Below, piece after piece: positions 26,780-36,290 of a stretch of DNA of 64,000 nucleotides. A model generated the notes under the pieces. That model saw only the letters and a list, made by a program, of their open reading frames with translations, was not told the origin of the DNA and did no database searches. Origin of the DNA: Sphingomonas phyllosphaerae 5.2. Lineage in GTDB: Bacteria; Pseudomonadota; Alphaproteobacteria; Sphingomonadales; Sphingomonadaceae. The stretch lies in contig NZ_ATTI01000001.1 of assembly GCF_000419605.1 (NCBI RefSeq), positions 1,832,501 to 1,896,500 on the forward strand, given 5' to 3'. Position 1 is the first letter of the stretch; every line of letters starts with the position of its first letter. Made by a program: the position numbers and the translations under genes.

Positions 26780-29750
26780 CGCGTCCGCGGCGCCCGCCGG
26801 GCGGGGCTTGCGGCTCTACACGATCCCGGCGCATCGCGCCTTTGCCGACGCGCTGGTCGCCGGGTTGTTGCGGCGGTTTGGCGGTGACCGGCTGGCGCTG
26901 GCGCGCGGGCTGGTGCTGGTGCCGAACAATCGCGGCGGGCTCGCGGTGCGCGAGGCGTTCGTGCGCGCGAGCGGCGGCGCGCTGCTGTTGCCGCGGATCG
27001 TGGCGCTGGGCGGCGAGGAACTGGATGCGAGTGTCGGCGCGGCGCTGGACCCGGCCGATGCAGTGCCGCCGCTGCCGCCGGCGGTCGACCCGTTGCAGCG
27101 GCGGATGATCCTGGCACGACTGGTCGAGGAAGAGCGCGCCGCCGCCGGGCGCCCGGTCGATGCCGCAGAGGCCGTGCGGCTGGCGGGAGAACTGGCGCGC
27201 ACGCTCGACCAGCTGATCGTGGAGGAAGTGCCGCCCGCACGGCTCGCCGCGATCGATCCGGGCGAAGGATTGTCGGACCATTGGGAAACCGCGCTACGGC
27301 TGTTCCGGCTGCTGCTCGATCGCTGGCCGGCTGAGCGCGAGCGGCTCGGCTGCATCGACGCCGCGGAGCGGCGCATCCGGTTGATCGACCGGCAGGCGGC
27401 GCGGTGGCGCGATGCGCCGCCGGGCGGGTTCGTGTGCGCGGCGGGGATCACCGATCCGGCGCCGGCGGTGGCGCGGTTGCTGCGGACCGTCGCCGGGCTG
27501 CCGCGCGGCATGGTGGTGTTCGCCAATCTCGACCTCACGCTGCCGGGCGAGGAATGGGACGCGCTGGGGCCGCACGACCCCGATCCGGTGACGGGCCTGC
27601 GGCGCCGCGCGATCGAGGTGCATCCACAATTCCACCTGAAGCTGCTGCTCGAACGGATCGGCGCGGGCCGTGACGAGGTGTCGCGCTGGACCGCGGCGAG
27701 CGAGCATGACGCCACCGCGGCGCGTGGCCGCGCGATCGCCAATGCGCTGGCGCCGGCGCGCTTCACCGCCAAATGGACCGCGCTGGACGCGGCCGACCGG
27801 CGGCTGACCGGGGTCAGCGCCGTCGAGCTTGCGACCCCTGCGGAGGAGGCGCAGGCGGTGGCGCTGAAATTGCGCGAGGCGGTGGAGACGCCGGGTCTGA
27901 CCGCGGCACTGGTCACGCCCGACCGGATGCTGGCGCGGCGCGTGGCGGCGCATTGCCGACGCTGGGGGATCGAGGTCGACGACAGCGCCGGGCGCGCGCT
28001 CGCGATCCTGCCGCCGGGGACGTTGCTGACCGCGATCGTCGAGGCGGCGGCGCAGGATTTCGCGCCGATGGCGCTGTTGACCTTGCTGAAGCATCCGTTG
28101 GTGCGGGCCGGCGAGGGACGGGGCGAATGGCTGGACGGCGTCCGTCGTCTCGACCGCGCGCTGCGCGGGCCACGGCCGGCGCCGGGGCTGGCGGGGATCG
28201 ATCGGCATCTCGCCGCAGTGCCCGCCTTTGCGGGGGCTGCCGAATGGTGGCGGGGCGCGCGTACGCTGCTGGAGCCGGTGGCCCGCGGGTTCGGTGCGGA
28301 AACTGCGACGCTGACCGGATTGGTGGCGTGCCTGCGCGAGGCGGCGGACCTGCTGGCGGGCGAGGAGGCGTGGCGCGGCCCCGCCGGGCGCGCGGCGGCG
28401 GACCTGCTCACCGGGCTGGAGGCGCAGGCGCCGTCGGGACCGCAGGCGATCGCGCCCGGCGGGTTCGCGCCGCTGCTGCGCATGCTGATGGACGAGATCG
28501 CCGTCCGGCTGCTGCCGCGTGAACGCCACGCGCGGCTCGCGATCTACGGCCTGATGGAGGCGCGGCTGCAATCGGCCGACCTGATGATCCTGTCCGGGCT
28601 GAACGAGGGGACATGGCCGGGGCTGCCCGCACCCGATCCGTGGCTGGCGCCGCGCGTCCGCGCCGAACTGGGATTGCCGGGGCTGGAGCGCGGAATCGGC
28701 GTGGCCGCGCACGATTTCGGGCAGGCGCTTGGCGCGCGTGAGGTCGTGTTGACCCGCGCGCGGCGCGATGCGCGCTCGCCGGCGCTCGCCTCGCGTTTCT
28801 GGTTGCGGCTGGAGGCGATGACCGGCGAACGCTTTCCGCGCGATGCGACACTGGCGGAATGGGCGCGCGCGCTGGACGGGGCGGCGGTCCCGACACCGGT
28901 CGATCGCCCCGCGCCGCTGCCGCGCAAGAGCCTGCGCCCGCGGCAGATCTCGGTGACGGAGGTCGACCGGCTGAAAGCCGATCCGTTCGCCTTCTACGCG
29001 CGGCGTATCCTGAAGCTGTCCCCGCTCGATGCGGTCGATGCCGATCCCAGCGCGGCGTGGCGCGGCACCGCGGTGCACGGCGTGCTGGAGGCGTGGGCGC
29101 GCGAGGATGCGTGCGATCCCGAGCGGCTGCTGCCGCGTGCGCTGACGCTGCTCGCCGATCCCGCGACCCATCCGCTGCTGCGCGCCTTGTGGCAGCCGCG
29201 GCTGATCGCGGCGTTCGAATGGGTCGCGGCACGCACGATCGCCGATCGGGCCGGCGGTCGCGCGGTGCTGGCGGTGGAAGGGCGCGGGACGACCGAGCTT
29301 TCGGGAATCGAGCTGACCGGCCGCTTCGATCGCATCGACCGGATGCCCGATGGCGGCCTGGGCATCGTCGATTACAAGACCGGCAAGGCGCCGTCCGTCG
29401 CCGCGGTGCGCGGTGGGTTCAACCTGCAACTGGGGCTGCTCGGCGCGATCGCGGAGGCGGGTGGCTTTGCCGGCGTTGCGGGTGCGGCGACCGCTTTCGA
29501 ATATTGGTCGCTCGCCAAGAAGGGCGATGCGTTCGGCTCAGTCTCCACCCCTGCCGATCCCGGGGGAAAGGGCGGGCGGATCCTGACCGACGACTTCGTT
29601 CGCGCCGCGCGCGACAGCTTCGCGGAAGCGGCGGCGCGGTGGCTGACCGGGGAGGAGCCGTTCACCGCCAAGCTGCACCCGGAATTCGCACCCTACGCGG
29701 AGTATGACCAGTTGACGCGGCGCGACGAATGGTATGGCCGCGATGCCTGA
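26772..29750 (+). CDS. addB: Double-strand break repair protein AddB
   Basis: Subunit of the AddAB helicase-nuclease that resects DNA ends for RecA. It is 992 residues with the alphaproteobacterial layout: an inactivated helicase-like region (LVLVPNNRGGLAVREAF, no Walker A Lys) and a C-terminal PD-(D/E)XK nuclease with GRFDRIDRMPDGGLGIVDYKTGKAP. A segment MILSGLNEGTWPGLPAPDPW is typical of AddB. The start overlaps murU. addA follows on the same strand, giving the usual pair. Confidence 0.94.
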   Translation: MADASAAPAGRGLRLYTIPAHRAFADALVAGLLRRFGGDRLALARGLVLVPNNRGGLAVREAFVRASGGALLLPRIVALGGEELDASVGAALDPADAVPPLPPAVDPLQRRMILARLVEEERAAAGRPVDAAEAVRLAGELARTLDQLIVEEVPPARLAAIDPGEGLSDHWETALRLFRLLLDRWPAERERLGCIDAAERRIRLIDRQAARWRDAPPGGFVCAAGITDPAPAVARLLRTVAGLPRGMVVFANLDLTLPGEEWDALGPHDPDPVTGLRRRAIEVHPQFHLKLLLERIGAGRDEVSRWTAASEHDATAARGRAIANALAPARFTAKWTALDAADRRLTGVSAVELATPAEEAQAVALKLREAVETPGLTAALVTPDRMLARRVAAHCRRWGIEVDDSAGRALAILPPGTLLTAIVEAAAQDFAPMALLTLLKHPLVRAGEGRGEWLDGVRRLDRALRGPRPAPGLAGIDRHLAAVPAFAGAAEWWRGARTLLEPVARGFGAETATLTGLVACLREAADLLAGEEAWRGPAGRAAADLLTGLEAQAPSGPQAIAPGGFAPLLRMLMDEIAVRLLPRERHARLAIYGLMEARLQSADLMILSGLNEGTWPGLPAPDPWLAPRVRAELGLPGLERGIGVAAHDFGQALGAREVVLTRARRDARSPALASRFWLRLEAMTGERFPRDATLAEWARALDGAAVPTPVDRPAPLPRKSLRPRQISVTEVDRLKADPFAFYARRILKLSPLDAVDADPSAAWRGTAVHGVLEAWAREDACDPERLLPRALTLLADPATHPLLRALWQPRLIAAFEWVAARTIADRAGGRAVLAVEGRGTTELSGIELTGRFDRIDRMPDGGLGIVDYKTGKAPSVAAVRGGFNLQLGLLGAIAEAGGFAGVAGAATAFEYWSLAKKGDAFGSVSTPADPGGKGGRILTDDFVRAARDSFAEAAARWLTGEEPFTAKLHPEFAPYAEYDQLTRRDEWYGRDA

Positions 29751-29891
29751 TACCACCCACCTCCGGCATTCCCTTGCAACGCGTCACGCCCGCGCGGGCG
29801 GCACTCCGGAACGCATGCCGTGGCGGCTCCGGGGCGGACGACGACGCGTCTGTGTTCGTGCGACCGTCGAACCCACGTGGGACCGCGCATC

Positions 29892-32800
29892 GTGACTCCG
29901 CGTGCGGTCGCCCCGTTGCCGCAGCTCAAGGATGCGCAGCTGCGCGCCAGTCGTCCGGAGGCGCATGTCTGGCTCTCCGCGTCGGCAGGCACCGGCAAGA
30001 CGCAGGTGCTCGCGGCGCGCGTGTTCCGACTGTTGCTGCGCGATGTAGAACCGGGCGCGATCCTGTGCCTGACCTTCACCAAGGCCGGTGCGGCGGAGAT
30101 GGCGGCGCGCGTCAATCGTCAGCTCGCGGCGTGGGTGCGGATGCCCGACACCGCGCTCGCCGCCGATCTGGACGCGTTGGGCGAGCGCCCGACACCGGCG
30201 TTGATCGCGCGGGCCCGGACCTTGTTCGCGCGCGTCCTCGACGCGCCGGGCGGGGGACTGCGCATCCAGACGATCCACGGCTTCTGCCAGGGCTTGCTCG
30301 CCGCCTTTCCGATCGAGGCCGGGCTGGTGCCGGGCTTCCGCCCGATCGAGCCACGCGAGGAAGCGCTGCTGCGACGACAGGCGCTGTCCGACCTGCTGGT
30401 GCACGCCGAGCGCGAGGGGCGTGCGCGCCCGGTCGAGACGATCGGCGCGCTCAGCGTCCGGCTGGGCGAGCAGGGCGCAGAGCAGTTTCTTGCCGAATGC
30501 GCGCGGGCGCATGACGCGCTGGAGGCGCTGCCCGCCGGCATCGCGCCGTTCGTCCGCACGCAGCTCGGGCTGCCGCTCGGGGACGTTGCCGCGCACATCC
30601 ATGCCGCGTGCGGCGACGATGCGATCGACCGCGCGACGCTGAACACGATCGCCGCGCTGAACCGCGGCTGGGGCACGAAGAGCGGCATCGAACGCGCCGA
30701 GGCGATCGGCGCGTGGCTCGCGGCCGATGTGGAGACGCGCGCAGCGACGCTCGACCGGCTGCACGGCGTCTGGGCGAAGAAGGACGGCGATCCGCTGTCG
30801 TTCGCGAAAGGGCGGGCGCCGGTCGATCCGGACTATGCCGACCACGCGATGGCGCTGCACGGCTGGTGCGGCGAGTTGCTGTCGTTGCGCGTGCGCGCCG
30901 CCTATGCCGACCGGCTCGGCGCCGCACTGGAAGTCGGTCGCGAATATGCACGCGGCTATGCGGCGGCCAAGCGGCGTGGCGGCGCGGTCGATTTCAACGA
31001 CCTGATCGATGCGGCGGTGGCGCTGCTGCGGCAGGAGGGGATCGGTGAGTGGATCCGCTACAAGCTCGACCAGATCACCGAACATGTGCTCGTCGACGAG
31101 GCGCAGGACACCAACGTCGCGCAATGGACGATCATCCGCGCGCTGGTCGACGAATATTTCGTCGGCCGCGGCGTCTATGCGCCGTCGGTGCGCACCCTGT
31201 TCACGGTCGGCGACCTGAAGCAGGCGATCTTCGGGTTCCAGGGCACCGATCCGATCAACTTCCTCGCTGCCGAAAATTATTTCGCCGCGCGCGCCGGCGA
31301 CGTATCGGGCGACGACATGATGCCGGACGAGGAGCGCGGCCTGCCGTTCGACCGTCTGTCACTGACCGACTCGTTCCGCTCGACCGCGCCGGTGCTGGAG
31401 TTCGTCGACCAGGCGATCGCAACGGTCGGGGCGGCCGGGCTGGGCGCGGCGGAGGACATCCCGCCGCACGCCAGCCGCGTCGCCGGCCCGGGAGCAGTCG
31501 TGCTGTGGCCGCCGGTTGCTGCGGGCGCCAGCGAAGCGGAGGACGGCGGCGAGGAAGGCTGGATCGACGACGCCGTCCGCGCCAACGCCTCGCGCATCGC
31601 GCAGGCGGTGAGGCGCTGGCTGGGGCCGGTCGAGCATGGCGGGCTGATGCTGGAGAGCAAGGGTCGCCGCCTTCGTCCCGAGGACGTCATGATCCTCGTC
31701 AAGCGGCGTGGCGAACTGGCGCAACTGCTGGTCGCCCGGCTCTATGCCGAGGGAGTGCCGGTCGCGGGCGTCGACCGGCTGCGGCTGTCCGCGCCGCTGG
31801 CGGTGCAGGATCTGCTCGCGGCGGTGCGTTTCGTGTTGCAGCCGGACGACGACCTCAGCCTCGCCAGCCTCCTCGTCTCGCCGTTGATCGGGTGGACGCA
31901 GGACGAGTTGATGGAGCGCGCCGTCGAGCGGCAGGGTTCGCTGTGGCGCCACCTTGCGCGCCATCATGCCGCGCATGTCGGTGCCCTGGCCGGACTGCTC
32001 GCCAGTGCCGACTTCGACACGCCGTATCGCTTCCTCGAGATGCTCCTGTCCGGCCCGCTCGACGGGCGGCGCAAGCTGCTCGCCCGGCTCGGCGAGGAAG
32101 CACGCGACCCGATCGAGGAACTGCTCAACGCCGCACTCGACTTCGAGACCGGCGCGACGCCATCGCTGCAACGCTTCCTCGACTGGTTCGAGCGGGACGA
32201 GGTGGAGATCGTCCGTGACGCCGCCGCGCCGCTCGATGCGGTGCGGGTGATGACCGCGCACGGTGCGAAGGGCTTGCAGGCGCCGCTGGTGATCCTCGCG
32301 GACGCGACCGCCGACCCCGATGCCTCGCCGCGGTCGACCTTGATGTGGACGCCCGACGGTCTCGACCGCCCCGTGCCCGTGTTCCGCCCCCGCGCCGCCG
32401 AGCGTGCCGGCGCGATCGATGCGGCGCTGGCGCAGGTCGAGGAGCGCGAGCGGCAGGAGCATTGGCGGCTGTTCTACGTCGCCGCGACCCGCGCCGAGGA
32501 GCGGCTGGTGATCGCCGGTTCGCTGAGCGCCAAATGGCAGGGCGTGCCGCCGGAGGCGAGCTGGTATGCCGCTGCGGCGCGCACCCTCGACGCGCTGGGC
32601 GTCGAGGGTGACGACGAACGCGTCTTCATGGGCAAGACCCCGGCCCGGCCGGTCGCGGCGAGGGGCGGGGCGGGCGACGCCGACGACGCGCTGGTCGCGC
32701 TCCCCGATTGGGCGCGCCGCCCGGCACCCGAGGATGCGAAGCCGCCGCGCCCGCTCACCCCGTCCTCGGTCGGCGACGATGTGGTCAGCGACGCGCCGCC

Positions 32801-33341
32801 GGTGCCGGCTGCCCGCGACGCGGCGGAGCGGGGCCGGTTGATGCACGCCTTGTTCGAGCGCCTTCCGCCGCTGTCGCCGGACGCGCGCGTGCCGGCGGCG
32901 CGGCGCTGGCTGGGCGCGCGCGGCGTCGCCGATCCCGATGCGGTGATCTGGCCGGTGATGGCGGTGCTGGAGGACCCCGCCTATGCGGCGTTGTTCGGTG
33001 CCGATGCGCTGGCGGAGGCGCCGATCGCGGCGACGTTGCCATCGGGGCGCGTCATCTCCGGCACGATCGACCGGCTGCTGGTCGGCGACGGCGTCGTCCG
33101 CGCGATCGATTACAAGACCGGCCGCAGCGTGCCGGACGACGTGGCCGGCGTGCCGGACTATCATCTGCGCCAGATGGCCGCTTATCACGCCGCGCTGGAG
33201 GTGATCTTCCCCGGCGCGCGCATCGAGGTGGCGTTGCTCTACACGGCCGGGCCGCGGCTGATCGACCTGCCGGGCGCGCTGCTCGACCCGGTCAAGCGCC
33301 GCTTCTCCGGCCCGGAGCAAAGCTTGCCCGCCGGTGGTTGA
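29892..33341 (+). CDS. addA: Double-strand break repair helicase AddA
   Basis: UvrD-type helicase/nuclease subunit of AddAB, about 1149 residues. Walker A is SASAGTGKTQVLAARV, motif II LVDEAQDTN, motif III GDLKQAIFGFQG, and later motifs FYVAATRAEERLVIAG and MTAHGAKGLQAP. The C-terminal nuclease has GTIDRLLVGDGVVRAIDYKTGR. The GTG at 29892 starts the conserved VTPRAVAPLPQLKDAQ region; GTG at 29820 would add 24 residues of Arg/Thr-rich sequence. About 140 bases separate it from addB, more than usual for the pair. Confidence 0.94.
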   Translation: MTPRAVAPLPQLKDAQLRASRPEAHVWLSASAGTGKTQVLAARVFRLLLRDVEPGAILCLTFTKAGAAEMAARVNRQLAAWVRMPDTALAADLDALGERPTPALIARARTLFARVLDAPGGGLRIQTIHGFCQGLLAAFPIEAGLVPGFRPIEPREEALLRRQALSDLLVHAEREGRARPVETIGALSVRLGEQGAEQFLAECARAHDALEALPAGIAPFVRTQLGLPLGDVAAHIHAACGDDAIDRATLNTIAALNRGWGTKSGIERAEAIGAWLAADVETRAATLDRLHGVWAKKDGDPLSFAKGRAPVDPDYADHAMALHGWCGELLSLRVRAAYADRLGAALEVGREYARGYAAAKRRGGAVDFNDLIDAAVALLRQEGIGEWIRYKLDQITEHVLVDEAQDTNVAQWTIIRALVDEYFVGRGVYAPSVRTLFTVGDLKQAIFGFQGTDPINFLAAENYFAARAGDVSGDDMMPDEERGLPFDRLSLTDSFRSTAPVLEFVDQAIATVGAAGLGAAEDIPPHASRVAGPGAVVLWPPVAAGASEAEDGGEEGWIDDAVRANASRIAQAVRRWLGPVEHGGLMLESKGRRLRPEDVMILVKRRGELAQLLVARLYAEGVPVAGVDRLRLSAPLAVQDLLAAVRFVLQPDDDLSLASLLVSPLIGWTQDELMERAVERQGSLWRHLARHHAAHVGALAGLLASADFDTPYRFLEMLLSGPLDGRRKLLARLGEEARDPIEELLNAALDFETGATPSLQRFLDWFERDEVEIVRDAAAPLDAVRVMTAHGAKGLQAPLVILADATADPDASPRSTLMWTPDGLDRPVPVFRPRAAERAGAIDAALAQVEERERQEHWRLFYVAATRAEERLVIAGSLSAKWQGVPPEASWYAAAARTLDALGVEGDDERVFMGKTPARPVAARGGAGDADDALVALPDWARRPAPEDAKPPRPLTPSSVGDDVVSDAPPVPAARDAAERGRLMHALFERLPPLSPDARVPAARRWLGARGVADPDAVIWPVMAVLEDPAYAALFGADALAEAPIAATLPSGRVISGTIDRLLVGDGVVRAIDYKTGRSVPDDVAGVPDYHLRQMAAYHAALEVIFPGARIEVALLYTAGPRLIDLPGALLDPVKRRFSGPEQSLPAGG

Positions 33342-33388
33342 GCGCGCGCACCCGGCACCCTAGTTTCATCTCATCCAAGGAGAATGAC

Positions 33389-33712
33389 ATGGCCACCAAG
33401 ACGATCACCGACGCCAGCTTCCAGAACGACGTGCTGTCTGCCGACAAGCCGGTGCTGGTCGATTTCTGGGCGGAATGGTGCGGCCCGTGCAAGATGATCG
33501 GCCCGTCGCTGGAGGAGATCAGCGAGGAACTGGGTGAGCAGGTGACGATCGCCAAGCTCAACATCGACGAAAATCCCGACGCCCCCGGTCAGTATGGCGT
33601 GCGCGGCATCCCGACGATGATCCTCTTCAAGGGCGGCGTGCCGGCGGCGACCAAGATCGGCGCGGAGCCGAAAGGGCGGATCAAGGCGTGGCTCGAAGGC
33701 GAACTGGGCTGA
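33389..33712 (+). CDS. trxA: Thioredoxin
   Basis: Cytoplasmic thiol-disulfide reductant of 107 residues. It has the active site WAEWCGPCKM, the cis-Pro loop RGIPTMILFKGG and a normal length. AAGGAG lies seven bases ahead of the ATG. It closes the divL-addA run, 47 bases after addA. This addA-trxA linkage supports the alphaproteobacterial assignment. Confidence 0.97.
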   Translation: MATKTITDASFQNDVLSADKPVLVDFWAEWCGPCKMIGPSLEEISEELGEQVTIAKLNIDENPDAPGQYGVRGIPTMILFKGGVPAATKIGAEPKGRIKAWLEGELG

Positions 33713-33719
33713 GCATGTC

Positions 33720-33750
33720 GGCGGCGCTGCTGATGACACAGCGCGCCGCC
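33720..33750. terminator. Hairpin between trxA and GST gene
   Basis: Left arm GGCGGCGC-T-GCTG (33720-33732) pairs with CAGCGCGCCGCC (33739-33750), one bulged T, 6-base loop. The following ACTTTCG is only weakly T-rich. It sits just after the trxA stop, between convergent genes. Confidence 0.6.
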
Positions 33751-33878
33751 ACTTTCGTCTGCAATGATCCCGTGAGCGGTGGAGGAAGCACGTAGTCGAT
33801 CGGAGAGTTCCGAGAGCCGCTATGGCCGGGAACATACTGCCGAGGCGATCCGACCCACACGGCGGGCGCCCGCCAGCA

Positions 33879-34490
33879 TCAAGTCAGCGGGATCATCACA
33901 GTGTCGGCATAGCCCGGCCGCGCCTGCAAACGCGCGTACCAATCGGCGAGATGCGGAAGCGGCACGCGGTCCAGCCCCAGCGCGAAGAACGTATGCGCAT
34001 AAACCCCCATCGGCACGTCTGCCACGCCGAACGCGGCACCTGACAGCCACGGTGCCTCGCCGAGTTGCCGGTCGAGCACGCTCATCAAGCGCCCGCACGC
34101 CACGATCGATTGCGCCACGGCCTCGTCGTCGCGCTGCCCGGCCGCGCGCCGCACGAGGTTGAAGAACGCCCCGCGCTGCGCATCGGCGTAGCTGAACTGC
34201 CAGTCCATCCAGCGGTCCGCCAACGCACGTCGCGCCGGATCGGCCGGCCACATCGTATCGTCGCCATATCGCGCCGCCAGATAGCGCAGGATCGCGTTCG
34301 ATTCCCACAGCACCAGCCCGTCGTCCTCGATCGTCGGGATCAGCGCATTCGGATTCTTCGCCAGATAGGCGTCGTCCATTCCGAACGCGCCGCCGACATC
34401 GTGACGCCGGTACGTCAGCCCGAGTTCCTCGGCGAGCCAGACCACCTTCTTGACGTTATGTGAGTTCAGCCGCCCCCAGATCGTCAGCAT
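33879..34490 (-). CDS. Glutathione S-transferase family protein
   Basis: GST of 203 residues. The N-terminal thioredoxin-like domain has RLNSHNVKKVVWLAEELGL, then NPNALIPTIEDDGLVLWES with the conserved cis-Pro and Glu-Ser of the glutathione site, and NAILRYLAARYG. The C-terminal helical domain has the N-capping region AFGVADVPMGVYAHT. The substrate is unknown. It is eight bases upstream of argJ's end on the same strand, so it lies downstream... of argJ transcriptionally and may be co-transcribed with it. Confidence 0.93.
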   Translation of the reverse strand: MLTIWGRLNSHNVKKVVWLAEELGLTYRRHDVGGAFGMDDAYLAKNPNALIPTIEDDGLVLWESNAILRYLAARYGDDTMWPADPARRALADRWMDWQFSYADAQRGAFFNLVRRAAGQRDDEAVAQSIVACGRLMSVLDRQLGEAPWLSGAAFGVADVPMGVYAHTFFALGLDRVPLPHLADWYARLQARPGYADTVMIPLT

Positions 34491-34497
34491 GGCCGCC

Positions 34498-35724
34498 TCA
34501 GCTCCGATAATCGGCGTTGATCGAGATGTAGCCGTGCGTCAGGTCGCAGGTCCAGACGGTCGCGCGGCCGTCGCCGAGCCCCAGATCGACGCCGATCTCG
34601 ACTTCCTCTCCCTTCAGATGCGCCGCGACCGGCGCTTCGTCATAGCCGGTCACCGCCACGCCGCGTTCGGCGACAGGGGTGGCGCCGAACCGGATCGCCA
34701 GCTTGTCGCGCTCGGCGGGTTCGCCAGCCTTGCCGACCGCCATGACGACGCGCCCCCAATTGGCATCCTCGCCGGCGATCGCCGTCTTCACCAGCGGCGA
34801 ATTGGCGATCGACATTGCGATGCGGTGTGCCGAGCGGTCGCTTTCCGCGCCCTCCACCGTCACTTCGATCAGCTTCGTCGCACCCTCGCCGTCGCGCACC
34901 ACCAGCAACGCCAGCTGCCGGCAGACATCGGACAGCGCGGCGCGGAACGCATCCGCCCCGTCGCTGTCGTCATCGGAGAGTGGCGCATTGCCCGCCACGC
35001 CGGTCGCGAACGCCAGCACGGTGTCGCTGGTCGAGGTGTCGCCGTCGACCGTGATGCACGAAAAGCTGCGCACGTTCGCCGCGGACAGCGCGGCTTGCAG
35101 GAATGGCGCTTCGACCGCGGCATCGGTGAAGATGAAGCCGAGCATCGTCGCCATGTCCGGCGCGATCATGCCCGAGCCCTTAATGATCGCGGCGATCGTC
35201 ACCGTCCGTCCGTCGACCACCGCGGTCGCTTCGACGCCCTTCGGATAGGTGTCGGTGGTGCCGATCGTCTCCGCGGCGGCGCGCCAGTCCGCGGCCGGCG
35301 CGACGAAGGCGGCGGCAAGCCCGGCCTGCGCCTTGTCGATCGGCAGCGGCACGCCGATCACGCCGGTCGAAGCGACGAACACGTCGGATGGCCGGCAGCC
35401 GAGCGACTGCGCGGTCTGCGCGGCGATCGCCTCCACGGCATCGCGCCCGCGGTCGCCGGTGAAGGCGTTGGAATTGCCGGCGTTGACGACCAGGGCCCGC
35501 GCCTCGCCCAGCACCAGCGCCTTGCGGCACCATTCCACCTCCGGCGACGGGCATTTCGACTGCGTCAGCACGCCCGCCACGGTCGTGCCCAGCGTGAACT
35601 CCGCCAATGTCAGGTCGGTGCGGTCCCACGTCTTGTACTGCGCACGCGCCACGCGCAGGCGGACACCGGCGACCGGCGCCATATCGGGGAAGGGCGTGGC
35701 GAGTGGGGAGATCGACGTCGACAT
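34498..35724 (-). CDS. argJ: Bifunctional ornithine acetyltransferase / N-acetylglutamate synthase
   Basis: Transfers acetyl from N-acetylornithine to glutamate in the cyclic arginine pathway. It is 408 residues and is expected to self-cleave into two chains at the Thr of APDMATMLGF; KGSGMI just before it and VNAGNSNAFTG earlier are also family hallmarks. The C-terminus reads THGYISINADYRS, as usual. Whether it makes acetylglutamate from acetyl-CoA as well cannot be told from the sequence. It is divergent from the small secreted gene and secA. Confidence 0.95.
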   Translation of the reverse strand: MSTSISPLATPFPDMAPVAGVRLRVARAQYKTWDRTDLTLAEFTLGTTVAGVLTQSKCPSPEVEWCRKALVLGEARALVVNAGNSNAFTGDRGRDAVEAIAAQTAQSLGCRPSDVFVASTGVIGVPLPIDKAQAGLAAAFVAPAADWRAAAETIGTTDTYPKGVEATAVVDGRTVTIAAIIKGSGMIAPDMATMLGFIFTDAAVEAPFLQAALSAANVRSFSCITVDGDTSTSDTVLAFATGVAGNAPLSDDDSDGADAFRAALSDVCRQLALLVVRDGEGATKLIEVTVEGAESDRSAHRIAMSIANSPLVKTAIAGEDANWGRVVMAVGKAGEPAERDKLAIRFGATPVAERGVAVTGYDEAPVAAHLKGEEVEIGVDLGLGDGRATVWTCDLTHGYISINADYRS

Positions 35725-35938
35725 GCCGCTGCCTTAGCTTCGCCGTCCCCGTGCGCAAAGGGGCTCTGCATGGCGCCGGCGACGTGGGCGTCGGACTGGC
35801 GGTTCCGCCGCCGTGATCGTCGCAGGCTGCGGGTGCGACGCATCGCACCTGCTTCCAGGCAGGCCCTCGTTCCGCTTCGGTCGCCAAATTGATGGTTTAC
35901 CGGCATGCGGGCGGTGGACGTCCACGCGCGTGCATCCT

Positions 35939-36205
35939 ATGTCCGCTCGCGTGAATCTGCTGCTGCTCCTCTCCGCGCTGCTTTCCGCGCTGACCGGCGT
36001 CACCGGCAGCGTGCGTCAGCCGCAGGTCGCCCAGGCGGTTGCGCAGCAGGTGAAGGCGGCGGCAATCGCCTCCGCCGCGCTGCGCATCGCCGCGCGTCCG
36101 GTGCAGGCGCTTGCGTCGCTTCACGACAGCAGCACCGCGCCGCATGCACGCGCCGTCGCGATATTCGCGATCGAGCCGATTTTTGCGAGTCGCCGACGCG
36201 AATAA
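35939..36205 (+). CDS. Small secreted protein upstream of secA, possible secretion monitor
   Basis: Unrecognised 88-residue ORF whose ATG at 35939 gives a clear signal sequence ([20 protein letters not shown]). The middle is Ala/Gln-rich ([18 protein letters not shown]). The C-terminus is hydrophobic and then basic ([15 protein letters not shown]). The frame is open back to 35813, but that extension has no signal character. It ends 85 bases before secA on the same strand. In gammaproteobacteria the secreted SecM occupies this place and stalls the ribosome to induce secA; no SecM motif (FxxxxWIxxxxGIRAGP) or RAPP motif is present. A monitor role is inference from layout only. Confidence 0.65.
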   Translation: MSARVNLLLLLSALLSALTGVTGSVRQPQVAQAVAQQVKAAAIASAALRIAARPVQALASLHDSSTAPHARAVAIFAIEPIFASRRRE

Positions 36206-36236
36206 GCGCGCACTCGCTTTTCACGCCTTTTCCCTT

Positions 36237-36265
36237 GCGCGGCCGCCGGACGGGCGGAGCCGCGC
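36237..36265 (+). promoter_or_regulatory. Stable stem-loop in the secA leader
   Basis: GCGCGGC-CGCC (36237-36247) pairs with GGCG-(GA)-GCCGCGC (36253-36265), eleven pairs with a two-base bulge and a five-base loop. It lies between the small secreted ORF and the secA ribosome site AGGA at 36279-36282. There is no T run, so it is unlikely to be a terminator. Confidence 0.6.
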
Positions 36266-36290
36266 CGCTTCCAGATACAGGAACACGCCC

